Positions 1 through 12,300 of a DNA stretch of 64,000 nucleotides are shown here, piece after piece (position 1 is the stretch's first letter; the number at the start of each line of letters is the position of its first letter). The position numbers were made by a program, and so were the translations under genes. Below the pieces are notes generated by a model that did no database searches, was not told where the DNA came from, and was given only the letters and a program-made list of their open reading frames with translations. Source of the stretch: Sipunculus nudus (Eukaryota; Annelida; Sipuncula; Golfingiida; Sipunculidae); NCBI GenBank assembly GCA_026874595.1, contig CM049308.1, positions 18,412,001-18,476,000 on the forward strand, given 5' to 3'.

Positions 1-929
1 ATTACCTTACCCGTTGAGAAATACCACCAGCCTGCATTTGGAGGGATTCTATAGCGCCTGTTTGTTTTCGCTTGGAGTCGATTTATTTGCAATGCTTCCA
101 ACCTGGGCGTGCAAGGGCCAAACGTGCAGCCCTGCTGCCACAATTTATTTTGTTATTGTAAATATGCTTAGAGCTGACCGTGTATATATGATCATTTTCA
201 TAATTGCAAAAAGCTGCTCCTTTTTGTAGATGTTATATGCTATGAGACCCTGTACATAGGCCCCATGTAAATGACGTACTGCAATGCGCGGCATATCAAG
301 TGAGTATATATTTGACAATGGCGGAGATATTGTGGGAATTCTGATGATATTGATGCTTTACTTATCCACTGTACCTGAAACGGTAGCACATTTTTTTACT
401 CCGGCACTATATCTTTTCCAAAAATGCGTAGTCCGTATCCGTAGTCGGTATCCGGAGTGCGCATGCGTAGTCCGCAAAAATCGCTTTGAAGACCTTTTAA
501 CTGGGTCGTTTCATTTTATCCGCATGCGTAGTCCGTATCCGCACGCTCCCGGGACGATTGAAGCGCACTACGCATACCAATCGCCTTGTCAATTTCAGGT
601 TTAGCATAGAGTTTTCCCATTCAGGCTATGCTCTATGCACAATCTATATTTCCAATTGGTATAAATGTCATTTCTGGAATGTCATATCACTCTTTCGGAA
701 ACCAAACATATTGCACTTAATGATATTCTGGGACACATGTAATGGTAACTGCTATGAAAATTCCGTGGCAACAAAAAACGTGTGATGAAAATTGTGGATT
801 TCAACCTTTTTAGTATTATCAGGTGCGGATCGCATATATGAAGGTATAATTACTTTAAATAAATTCTTGTACTATATGCAAAATCAAGTTCTGTATGTGA
901 AGGGATGCTATACAAGAATAATAAGAATA

Positions 930-983
<54 letters not shown>
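930..983. repeat. (TA)n microsatellite
   Basis: About 27 TA units without interruption. Read in frame it gives the Tyr-Ile runs of spurious open frames on both strands. Confidence 0.95.
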
Positions 984-985
<2 letters not shown>

Positions 986-1769
986 TGTAATGCAATAACT
1001 GTATATTTGTGAGATATTATAATCTTGTTTATTTTTTTTATCCTTATTATAAAAAGCATCTTGACACTGACATCATAAATAAGCTTTTGGAAGCTTTTTT
1101 TATTTCATTTATATTACCATTCTGTGGAAACACTAAATGTGATGCCATCTTTATTTTTACACACAGACATTACAAATAGCGATACGGTAAATTAAATATA
1201 TTAACAACCGCCAATCCAAATAGTATAATACTTTTCATCTCTGCTTATGTACAGTATAACATTATTTATAAAAAAAAAAAAAAAAAAATCCCCCCCCCAA
1301 GTGTTATTCAGTTTTAGATAAATTTTAGTTAAGTTTTATCATGATGAAATCACACTTACCCCATATTGTTAGTGACACCGGCATATATACTGTGTACCTT
1401 AGACAGATGATGCTTCGTGCTATCATTTCTGCTACGTTATTTGTAGGATTACTTGTTAAGATAGTAAAGGATTTACTATTGATCTGCAGTTTAGGCTTTA
1501 AAGGTATACATCATACGGTTACTGATATACATTTGATATTTATTAATACAAAAATGTAATTGAATGACCAACTGGCCGTCATGCGCAGGTGATGCGTTTG
1601 GATAATTCAAGAGTGTACCAATATCAAGCCTAAGGGGTCCACAATGCATGCATGATATTTTTGTAATAATAATATAGTTTGAATAATTTGTGTTCGTAAT
1701 ACATTTTCTTCCAACAGTAGTCTTGTTAATTGTGAATGGTGTATGATGTTGGTATTAATTTCATTTCAG

Positions 1770-1774
<5 letters not shown>

Positions 1775-1827
<53 letters not shown>
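1775..1827. repeat. (TA)n microsatellite
   Basis: About 25 TA units with a single TG interruption at the right end. Confidence 0.95.
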
Positions 1828-2089
1828 TTACATCCGCCGGCACACGGGACTATGCATCCGGGGTGCCGAACCACTTTGCTGTCAGTTTAAACAAAATGTT
1901 ACAACATGCCTCTGGTGCGGTCCTGGTCTGGTATCATTTTGCTGGTGAGGTGAACATGGCTACGATGAAATGGTCTTAATGTCATAAAAGGCCGATGAAG
2001 CCGGAACAAAGTGGAAGCGTAATATGACCTATTATTTAATACTAGAATAGGTACCAAAAGGGAAAAGTCAGCTCAGTAAAACAAACTTA

Positions 2090-3785
2090 AAACAGGTCTG
2101 TTGCGAACCTTAGCAATGGGATATTCAAACCAAGTACCTGAGTGAAAGCACCAATTGCACATACATCACTCCTGAGATATTGGCATGTAGGTACACCACG
2201 CAGAAATGATTGTAGGTGGCGCTGCCATTCTTGTGTACAAGATGGCCATCAAAGATGTATCCATGGATATGTCAAACCATTCTTGAGTATTTGCACAGAT
2301 GCATGCACCACCCGTTTTTTATATGACAAAGCTATCTGAGATGTATGGACATGCAAAATTTCAGGCTGATATATCAAATAACTGCTTAGAAATAAGTAGG
2401 AACATTCACTGCACAAATATTACTGTAGGTGCCGCAACAGGTCTTGTGTTCGGGAAAGCTGCGCGAAACGTACAGACATGCATAATTCAATGCAGATTTA
2501 TCAAACAACTCCTGAATTACAGGCATGGATGTATACAACACAAAATTAATTGTAGGTCACATTGCCAGTCTTCTGTATGAGAAAGCCATCAAAATGTATT
2601 GTAAATTTTCAGGCAGGTACGTCAAACCACTCTTGAACTATGTGCACAGATGCATGCAACCAATAAAACAACTGTAGGTGGCCCCACCAGTTTATTTAAA
2701 ACAAAACTATTCGGGGGTACCGACATGCACAATTTCAAGCTGATATGTCAAATCACACCTGAGAAATTAGCAGGAATATACACTTTGCAAAACGATACGA
2801 TGATGCTACCTGAGATGTATAGATATGCACAATTCAGTCTTGTATATAAAATCCCTCCTGAGGAAAAAGCAGGGACATACACTGTGCGAAAATCATTGTA
2901 GTTGGCAACACCAGTCTTGTGTACGGAAAAGCCATCACAGATGCAGGCTAATACATCAAACTTTTCTTGAGGTAGGTGTACTCGAGCTGAGCCAGGCATT
3001 CGACCCCCAAGTCAACCGTAGCTATTGACGTAGCAGGTGTGGCTACTGCACTAATGCACTTGGCCTGTTGTCAAATATGATATAGTTGGCAGTCTGCCAA
3101 ATCTATAAACAGATACAGACTCTAATGGTTCAACTCTTGGCCTGTTGCCAAATCTGAAATAGTAGGCAGTATACCAAAGCTATAAATAGATACAGATCCT
3201 ACTGGTTCAGCTCTTGGCTTGTTGCCAAATCTGAAATAGCTGGCAGTCTGCAAAGCTTTTTATAGATATAGACAAAATCTTGGCCTGTTACCAAATCTGT
3301 TTATACATACTGAAAGAATTTGGCTACAATGCATTCTCAAACTGACATATTCAGAAAAATGTTTAAAGAAAATGATTAGAATAATAGCATATGCCTATTT
3401 CAGCCCTCTATTTTTATATAGGCTTATTGGCCGCATTACCAGCTTCAGCTTTCTTAAAGTCTCAATGAACCAAATCCATTCAATTTAAGGAACCCTCCCC
3501 TAGGATCATTCTTGTGAAATATTTAGGCTTGACAGTTTCACCAAAACATATTTTATAGTAGTGGCGTCAAGATGCTAAAATTACTAGTCCCCCCCCCCCT
3601 TCCGTAAAAAAAAAACGATGCAGGTGGCGCTATATGAGCATGTGACCAACATTTAGTTAAAATTTGGTGATGCTAGCTCCTGCCGTTTCTGAGATTGTAA
3701 TCTTTTATTCCTGTACAGGGGTGTAGCCAGGATTAAGAGAGGGTAGGGGCCGAAATATTTGGCAAAGGCAAATGGAGCGCGCGAC

Positions 3786-3836
<51 letters not shown>

Positions 3837-4841
3837 CCTCACATATTTTAATTCCAATTAGCAATAGCAGTTGTACAACATGAATGAATAAAAAATATAT
3901 CATATTTACAGGATCAAACCAATGTCCCAAATCTGCGGATACAGTGACAGGAATTTCATGATTGTGTTTTAGAAGATATAATCATTAATAGACCAAGTGG
4001 AATTCCGGAAGGACGGGGAGTCCAGGATTATAAGGGGGGGGGGGGCGCACTTGGCCCTCTGCGTCCATGGCTTCGCCCCTGACTGTAACATGGCCATAAT
4101 TCACCGGACTGGAACCATTTGAACAAATTTGAGATCATCTCCTTCATCATTTTTGTGAAATATAAAAGAATTTAGCTGCATGATTTCGGAGAAGATTATC
4201 AAAAGTTTTATAGCTTTCCCCCGTAATATGTAAGTCGATGTAATTGGCCCCACAAAAATCTTAATCCCTCAATATTTAATAAACAACTGAATTTTGCTAA
4301 AATTTGGGAATGTTAATGTACCGACAACGATGACCCCGTCAAGAAAATGTAAATGCAAATGGCGCCACCATAACCTCAATTTCAAATATGAGTCTTGTCA
4401 CGGTGACCAACATCTCCATATAATTTGATAATGATAACTCCAGACGTTTCTGAAATTGTAATTTTAGTATGCTTATTTTGCCATATGACTAAGTACAGTT
4501 TCTTGTAACTCAGCCAGAAATCTACAAAAAGAACTGTTCGAACAAACTTGAGAGAGCTCATTCCTGGAATCAATTTTGTGAAATATTGAACAATGTGGCT
4601 TGACAGATTCAGAGAAGACGATTTTAAAAGGTTTTCTAGCTTTTCCCCAGTGAAATGCAAATAAATGCAGAAGCTCAATCAAATAAAGTCTGACATGTGA
4701 ATGATTCTGTCATGACATTTGGCGCAGCTATAGATTAGACGGTTCTTGGGGTAGCATGGGGTTAAAACGTACGGTCGACCGCGGACGTTGGACGGACGAC
4801 GCTGCGCCATCGCGTAAGCTTACAGTTTCGCTAAAAACACA
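2090..4841 (-). mobile_element. Family-2 Helentron-like element, degenerate copy
   Basis: On the minus strand this begins near 4841 with the family-2 start (TTTTTAGCGAAACTG, then a GATGG/CGTC-rich stretch). It ends near 2090 with a degenerate hairpin beside TGCGAACCT. The body order matches the copies at 12918-17280 and 32225-35030: tandem units around TGTAGGTGGCGC (2200-3000), then about 90-bp units with TTGCCAAATCTGA (3050-3330), then the AACAAACTTGAGAGA segment (4100-4700). There is no transposase or helicase coding frame, so it is non-autonomous. The left boundary is approximate. A poly-G and an (AC)n(TA)n tract lie inside. Confidence 0.55.
3785..3831. repeat. (AC)n(TA)n compound microsatellite
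   Basis: A short AC run passes directly into about 16 TA units. Confidence 0.9.
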
Positions 4842-4849
4842 GGGGGAGG

Positions 4850-7000
4850 GGGGCTATTCTATGTTCTTCATCCACGGGTAAAATTCAGGTGTGTGGACAA
4901 TGTTTGAAGTTGGCAAATTGTTCCTTTGTACAGACATATTGCCTCTGTCAGACCTAAGGATAAGATGAGACCTAATATATTGGTATAAAGATTATGGCCT
5001 GTATTGTTTCTTTTAAACATTTAAACAAGTATTCTTGTGTTTTGTTAATTATGCCAGCATTTGTTTCTGGCCACATGAATAGTGTGCTTATATAATTAAA
5101 TGCCTCAATCAGCAACACTTAACACGGATTAGTACCTCATATATAAATACACCTTATACATTCTAAAAAAGTCTATAGATGTCCAGGCTGCACAAATGTC
5201 ATGTTAAAAAAAGTTAATTTGCATTTATTTTTATTTTTGTGTGTCTTTCTATACAGGTCTGTCATGCTGCCGGGAAGTGAATGAAAATGAATTCAATTGC
5301 AGTCTATACATATGATATGCATATGATTATTCGATTGAAAAATAATTGATTATGTATTGAAAATTACATTTGGATTTAACTGGTGTAACTGTATGTCCTG
5401 AAAATAATACTCTAACTGTTATGTGCTTATAGTATCTGTCTCATCAGGCCCGTTGGGTAGTCTACAGGTTGAATTTTACCGTTTCCTTCTGCTTATATTG
5501 TGAATTAAATAAATAATGATACATGTTGTTGCTTTATGCTACCATCATGCATCCAGAATTTATAAGACAGCAAAAGAGTTGATTTATAATATAGGCCTAA
5601 CATTGTAAAGTACGGGACCGAATCTGACATGATGCGGAACCACGACGGACATACATGCAGGTGTGCAAATAAAAAATCAAATTTGCCAAAAAAGATATTT
5701 GTAATCACAGAAACATATTCATCAGTTCCCTTTTTTTATGGGGTGGATGGAAACGGGACAGTAATCATGTAAAAATATACCGAGGTATGTAAAATGTATC
5801 AGAATACATCATTTTGTTTCTGCCTAAATTTAACAGATAACATGTTAAAGGCGGGATTTAATAATATCATTAGTATGACCTTTATCTTCAAGCTACTTTA
5901 TGGTATCGGTGCGAAAGGGATGGATTTTGAAGAAACTCAACAGAAATATTCCAATATCATATCTCGCCTAAATTTGAATCCCGGCAAAAATCCACACATA
6001 TTCAATGAGGTCAGAGATCGCCAACCACTTTATGGTGTCACTGCTATCACTTCGCCGGAATACAATGGAATTTCATGAAACTCAATAGAAATATTAACCA
6101 ATATAATATCTCATCCAAGTTTGGTTCCCGCTAAATTGATGCATATTTAACGAGGTCAAACGTCAAAGGAAATATGACGGGCATATTACGCAACCCCTGT
6201 GGTGCTCTGAATGCCCCGTACCGGCGAGCTCTGTTGTCCTCAGACCACTTGTTCCCTCAAATGACGTCAGAGGGGAGAGTGCCGGCAATAAGGAAAACCA
6301 AACATTAATTCAGGGTTGCCTGTATATTTGTCCGATAGCTCTGATCCTTCAAGCCAGCTATTCACTTACGTTTTTTATAGATTTTATGTAAAGTTTGGCA
6401 TACTTAACGTACAAAGTTTGCAAATACAATTATTTTATATATAAGCAATTTAAAAGCAAAGAGCTTGATATGGCCCTGGTATGTGGTGATAATCAAATAC
6501 TAAATATATGTTTTCCGAACTAATACTGAGCACTTTTATGAAGTACATTAAAGATGTAGGGCCCTCTCATGATCAAGTATTTTATAGAAGTATCAGTATT
6601 TCAACTATGGGACATTAATATATGCGTTTAAAATAGCTACTCCACTGGGAATGTATGAAACCCTGTAAATTATAGAAAATAATGAAGCAAATGGAGATAA
6701 GCTGAAGTATAATAATACACATTCAATTTATTAACTGAAATAAATTGCTGTAAAAAATAAATTTTCCATTTTCAAATGAGCATAAAGTATATATAAGGAA
6801 AAAAAAAACATGATAGGCATAGGAGTTATATGAAAGGATATATTTGTTAAACTTTTAGCGATAATCAAATACTAAATATATGAATGCAAGACAAATACTG
6901 CATGTGCACTTTTATGGACTACATCAAAGACGCAGGAGCCTCTCATGGTCATCTAGAAAACGGGTAGAATGGTACGGGTGAAGTGAGGCATGGATTGAGT
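4850..7000. other. AT-rich stretch with local duplications, no gene seen
   Basis: No exon could be supported. Two local duplications are visible. A unit of about 140 bp at 5890-6030 recurs at 6031-6165, sharing ACTTTATGGT, AAACTCAA and GAGGTCA. A unit of about 110 bp containing GATAATCAAATACTAAATAT occurs at 6488-6590 and again at 6860-6955. Confidence 0.5.
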
Positions 7001-7590
7001 GGCAAGGGGAAACACTCCGAAACAGAGTGAGATGTGCAGCATATTAGCATTGATGTCTGCCACGTAAACACGATTGTAGGTGGCGCCACCTGTCATTTGA
7101 ACGAGAACGCTATCCAAGATGTATACACATGCAAACTTTCAGGCAGATAAGTCAAACCGCTAGAATTTTAACCCTAGGTAGATGAAAAGATAGACACCAC
7201 GCAAAAATTGGTTTTAGGTTTTGCCACCAAATTTGTATAAACTGTAGAGCTACGTCAGTTCTATACTCATGCAAAATTTCAGGCTGATTCGTCAAACCAG
7301 TCTTGATTTGTTGGATGTCTGCCGTGTAAACATGTTTATAGGTGGCACAACCTGTCAACTCAACATAAAATCTAACCATGATGTATCCACATGCAAAATT
7401 TCAGATGGTAAGTCAAACTACTGCCGAGAGTGATTTTCACCCTAGACAGACAAATAAGATGGACACCGTGCAAAATATTTGCAGGTGTCGCCACCAGGTT
7501 TGTATATGATAACAAGCTATGTAAGATCTATACACATGCAAAATTTCAAGCTGATACGTCAAACCAGTCCTGAGATATTAGCATGGATGT
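6960..7590 (-). repeat. Fragment of family-2 tandem core
   Basis: Four diverged units carry the palindromic core GTAGGTGGCGCCACC or a variant, followed by a ACATGCAAAATTTCAGGC/CAAACCA segment about 60 bp on. The leading GTGAAGTGAGG...GGATTGAGTGGCAAGG block also occurs at 32455-32510, which links the two copies. No element ends are visible here. Confidence 0.6.
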
Positions 7591-7798
7591 CTGTGACAGT
7601 GTTCTTTTTTTTCGTGGTTACATGTGCGGCAAGCTACAAGGGTTAGATAGCTGATATGACACCCTGTGATATGTCTTGTATTAATATACTCATATGGGGG
7701 TGTAATCGCAAATTTGGGGAGCTAACGCTCCAATTAGTCTATCCTTAATTGATAAGGACATGATATACAACAGCTGTCAAAACTCAAAATCAGTTTGT

Positions 7799-8008
7799 TA
7801 ATTAGTGTTGTGTATGTAGAGAAAATGACTTTGATATTTCATTGATTGCAGCAGCAAGATCAAGAGGCACAGAACTTCCCTTGTGGTTTCTTTTTGTACC
7901 TTCTGATGACGTGACAGGAAGGTTCCACATTAATCTACACAGTTTAACATGATGCCCGTCTAACCTGCCAGACAAAGTTATCTCCACACCAGATGGCCAC
8001 ACACTATT
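7799..8008 (-). CDS. Orphan coding-like terminal exon
   Basis: Read on the minus strand, a good acceptor (GTAGCAG) is followed by 69 open codons and a stop. The composition looks protein-like, with SGRLDGHH and CRLMWNLP among the visible motifs. It lies 1.3 kb downstream of the last confident exon of the HEAT-repeat gene on the same strand. It could be an alternative last exon, the last exon of another gene, or a decayed transposon fragment. I do not recognise the family. Confidence 0.3.
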
Positions 8009-8039
8009 CACCTGCTACTGCTCTCCAAGAAGTGCTCAC

Positions 8040-9268
8040 GACAAATCCACATGAACAAGTTTAAAATTGTATTTATTAGCAAACTCATTACTTTGATACA
8101 AATATCAGCCATAAGCAGATTATTTTAAAAATAAAATTACTATGACTGTAATAAATGATAACTGCTTGAATTTAGAGGTTTCTTCATGTAATCCATTGTG
8201 TGGTAATTGGAATGCTTTTAACGATTTAGACACGAGCCGCCATAAGAAATATCATTATCTGCTAGGCCTGTGTATGTGAAATAAAAATAAGTTGTATGGA
8301 ATATTTCAATTACAACTGAACAAATACTAAAACGACAAAAACAAAAGGTCCAAAATGGTACACTTTACTAAAAATTCCAATTTAGACCAATATACTTATT
8401 TTTGAATGTATTATGTGATAGAAAAAAGAAAGACATTAAACCTGAAAACATAATGTACAAAATAATCCAAAGGATAATGTTGCTTCATAATTGATCAAAA
8501 TCTACCAGCTGCTGAGACAACTACAAGTATTTTATTCATTCTCAAATCATTCTGGGAGAAGATCAGAAGTTAAGCATAATTCCTTCAGACCACCACTTGC
8601 AGCAAGATCCCTTTTGGCCCGGAAGTGTTATTAATACAATGTTTTTTTAAGCATCTGATTTCCAATAGTCCTCACACCAAAGGCACCCACTTACTAGTAT
8701 TCTTGAGTGATGCCCCTTTGTTCAGAGAGTGACAAACCAAGCTATTTCTTGATTCATACATTCAGAATTCAAGACTTTCAAAGAATGTTAAGGATAGAAT
8801 CACAGGCTTTCACAGTAATACCACAATTTTAGCATATAAAACTGTTTGAAGTATGTCTTTTCAATATGAATTTCCTAAGAAATTCTAAGATATTTGTTTC
8901 ACAAAAAAAGTATTATATTTAACAGTTTTTCTAAGCTGAAACCAACAATAAACTTATTCATGATGATAATACTTTCTGCAAAAATTCTGAGAAAAATTAA
9001 GTAATTAAACACATCACTTGGCAGATTTGTATGGAATCAGATGTATAACTTTGCTTCACTCAAATAAATTAAGAGAATACTTTGTCACATCATGTTAAAA
9101 GCATGATATTTACAAGCCAGTCTCTTTTGCAAAACATTTGATTAGATGACTCCATTTTGTGCTAAACAAACCTCATCACTGGAAACTAGAATATTATAAA
9201 GAACAATGAGTAAGATCATCTTGGTGGAAAAGGTCAATCTAATGTCAAGGTCACCACTGGAGTCAAGG
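8040..9268 (-). other. Probable 3'UTR and flank of the HEAT-repeat gene
   Basis: AT-rich single-copy sequence directly after the stop codon, with no competing open frame. Candidate AATAAA signals, seen as TTTATT on the plus strand, include 8531-8536 and 8072-8077. Where the transcript ends cannot be decided from sequence alone. Confidence 0.4.
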
Positions 9269-9317
9269 TCACCATGGAGGCATGTGGGATATGGCTCTGT
9301 CAAGCTGTTCAATATAC
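9269..9317 (-). CDS. HEAT-repeat gene exon 17 (C-terminus, stop)
   Basis: Acceptor TTCTTCCTAG, then 15 codons after the split Arg codon and a TGA; the protein ends ISHMPPW (residues 662-677). The donor of exon 16 overlaps an in-frame TGA (AAG|GTGA), so read-through of that intron would stop the protein two codons earlier. Splicing to this exon completes the phase exactly. Confidence 0.8.
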
Positions 9318-12300
9318 CTAGGAAGAAAGAACAACAAATTCAGTATTGTTTATCAATAAATCAAAGTTTACAAATTTTCTGCACACTGATAATGAAAATA
9401 TACTGACGACTATGAACATGTTGGCACAATTTATCACCAGCCTAATCTATAGAATTCATGGGATTTTTGGCTTACTTTGAATACATTATTACATATTGAT
9501 GAACTTAAGGTAAGTTCTGCTCAGAAGGGTTCTTAAAATGCCCCTCTGCCAGATGTATGTTTATCTATAAGTGGTTGGTAAACACAGAATATGCAGCAAT
9601 GTTGACAAACAGAGAAACCATGTAACTGAATTTTGTTGGTAGCAAATATGAGTAAACATATGGCTATAAACAAAAGTAAAAGCCTCTGCAGCATGGAACC
9701 TGGCCTATTTTTATCTTGGTTCAAAGAATTATTTGATATTGGATATTGGAATAGGCCCCTTTAAACAATAACAAGGACAAAATCATATTCTCACAGTTTC
9801 AGATTTTCAAAGGATGAAATCTGACATAATAAAGGTGCAGATGGATAAAGCCCTACTGAATTAAATGAACCAAAGGCATAAATGTTTAAACTATAGGAAT
9901 TTCTGGCAATCATATATTAAGTCCTTTCTTCCTGCAAATGTCATCATGAACCAAATAAATGAAATGACAGGGTCGGAACAATGTCAGTTTTTTATATCAT
10001 GATACTGTAATATCAATAGTCAATGCAGTAACTCCAGCACTTATACTCAGCACTCCAGTCATATAATGTGACATGACTCATTTGTGACATAGATTACTCT
10101 CTCAGAAAAACAGCAGAAACAAATGTAAAATTAGCTAAATAATAAATGTTTCGAATTTTTTATTATGTGTGTAATCTGTCACCTTGGATCATACAGTTCT
10201 ACTCGTCCTCTCATGATGTTTGGCCCGAGGAATTTACCGAGAGCTGCCAGACACTGCTCAGCACCGGCTGACGTGAGTGCGTTATCACAGCCCTACAACA
10301 GTATAACATAAAATAATATATCACATACAACCATGCTTACAGTATTCTAAACACCTTTAGTTAAGGAATATAATATTTTCCTAAAGGAACATGGCCTTTA
10401 GTCTACAGTCTATGTGGGAAAGTTCAACAGGATCACATAACCTCCACCTTATAACAACCACTTGATATAAAGTGAGACCTAAAGTTTATAGGGACATAAA
10501 GATATATATGGTTTGCTTCATATTCTTAAGTTTAAATCTTCTGATTTTTGTTTAACAGTATTTTGCATTTTTGTGATTTCCAAATACAGTAAACTACACA
10601 GAAAGTATCCAAATTTTTATGAATTATTTATAATGAACTGTGTATTTTTATGTAATTATTATGTATTATGGATTCTGCCCATAAACGAACTGGGTTGAGA
10701 TAATCTGTTGGTAAGTAGTTAGGGTGAGATTCCTGAAAATCCATCAAAGCCCTGGTAAGCCCACGGCACCACAAAAAGTAAACAGACAGATGGACGGACA
10801 GACTGTGGGTATACCATAATACGTCCCATCATAGATGGGCGTACCATAATAAAAAGACCATCTGACCTAAACATGACCACATGACCGAAAACTAAGTATT
10901 TTTGTTGTTTTTAAATACTTATGATATAATGTGACAAATTAAATTCATGGAGCTCTTAAGTACAAATAACTTGACCGCAGAAAATGGATAAAATTTATAT
11001 TTCTGATACTTACCAGACTATAGAAAATAGATTCCATGAAAAGTTCCAGATACATCTTGAAAGGCTTCTTCCCCAGGCCATTGGCTATCCTGGGAATCTG
11101 TAGAAGATTTAAACACAGAAGCATAACTCAGTGAGCAAACCCATGACAGATAATTCTTACAAGTTTTGCAGCTTTCACTTTTAGTGAATGATGCAAGCAT
11201 GACTGTTTTTTTCTATTTGGGATATTAATTTTTGTTGATCATTTCAATTTAAAAACATGGATTTAAAATCACGTCCATCTTCATCCATATTACCTGATTT
11301 ATTATGCCTCCACCAGGTGGCGAGAGGTATGATGCTGCGTTTGCTACCTCGGGGATTTATTGTCATCACCATATGTTAAGTAATGCAAAGACTTGCAAAA
11401 AAGGCCACTGACCAGATGTTTAGGTTGTCATAGTAACCAAACAGCAACTGATTTATAATGTTTAATGTCAATTTGGCTCAATATTATTTATCATTAAAAA
11501 ACTTATGTACAATAGTAAAATATCAGTTTCATTATTTGCTCCCTGGATGCCATCATTGCTGTGTATAAAAGTGAAGGTTGCCAAGTGGGACAGATGGTAC
11601 TAATCGAAGTAGGACCAGTTTGACAGTGGTAAATACCACTGGGACCATGTGTCAAATGCATTTTCAACTTGTCAACTCATATTAACCATATTACCCAGAG
11701 GAAGCGAATGCAGCATTACTCTTTATCCTCAGTTTGTCTGTCAGCAAATTTCATCAGAATGTATTGAACAGATTTTGTTGAAATTACATGGTGGGTTCAG
11801 AAAACACTCAAGGAAGAATCCATTTAAACTTTTAAGTAATTTGGATCACCAAAAAAAATTGAATTCAAAGGATTCCGTCCTACTGTTACAGCTCTTTCAT
11901 CATAAAAGAGGTATTAATCGGTATTAGTGGATGGCTTTGTACTAGAGGTGGCCTGGGATGGGGTTGGTGAACTGTGACAGTTGTGTAGAACTGCATAGAA
12001 CGTTCTATGAGGATTATAACAGACATGTCTACCAGGCCTTCATTTATATCATAAACAGGCTTGAAAGTAAAACCTACACCTTTTCCTTTTTGGTGATCCT
12101 AGCTTCTGCCAGTTTCAAGATAGTATTGGTAAACGTACAGACAACGGATGATGCATGACGGAAGATGCCACACCATTGCATAAGCTCACAGGTTTGCTAA
12201 AAAGATATGTTCTGCCACATCTCTTCAAAGGTGGCACAGGATACTGACTCCATGTTACTATGGCCAGTGTTTTAAAATAAATAAATCAATACCAACCCAT

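Larger units (their letters stand above)
1..2090. other. Gene-free left flank
   Basis: I see no supportable exon here: the open frames are short, lack splice context, and two are only (TA)n read as Tyr-Ile. The stretch holds two TA microsatellites, an A/C homopolymer run near 1270-1300, and a GC-richer patch at 420-560 where the motif GCATGCGTAGTCCG recurs. It could be 3' flank of a gene beyond the left edge. Confidence 0.5.

Noticed and set aside
792-1059. Tyr-Ile-rich open frames on both strands here and at 1736, 40510 and 42147
   Set aside because: They are (TA)n microsatellites read in frame.
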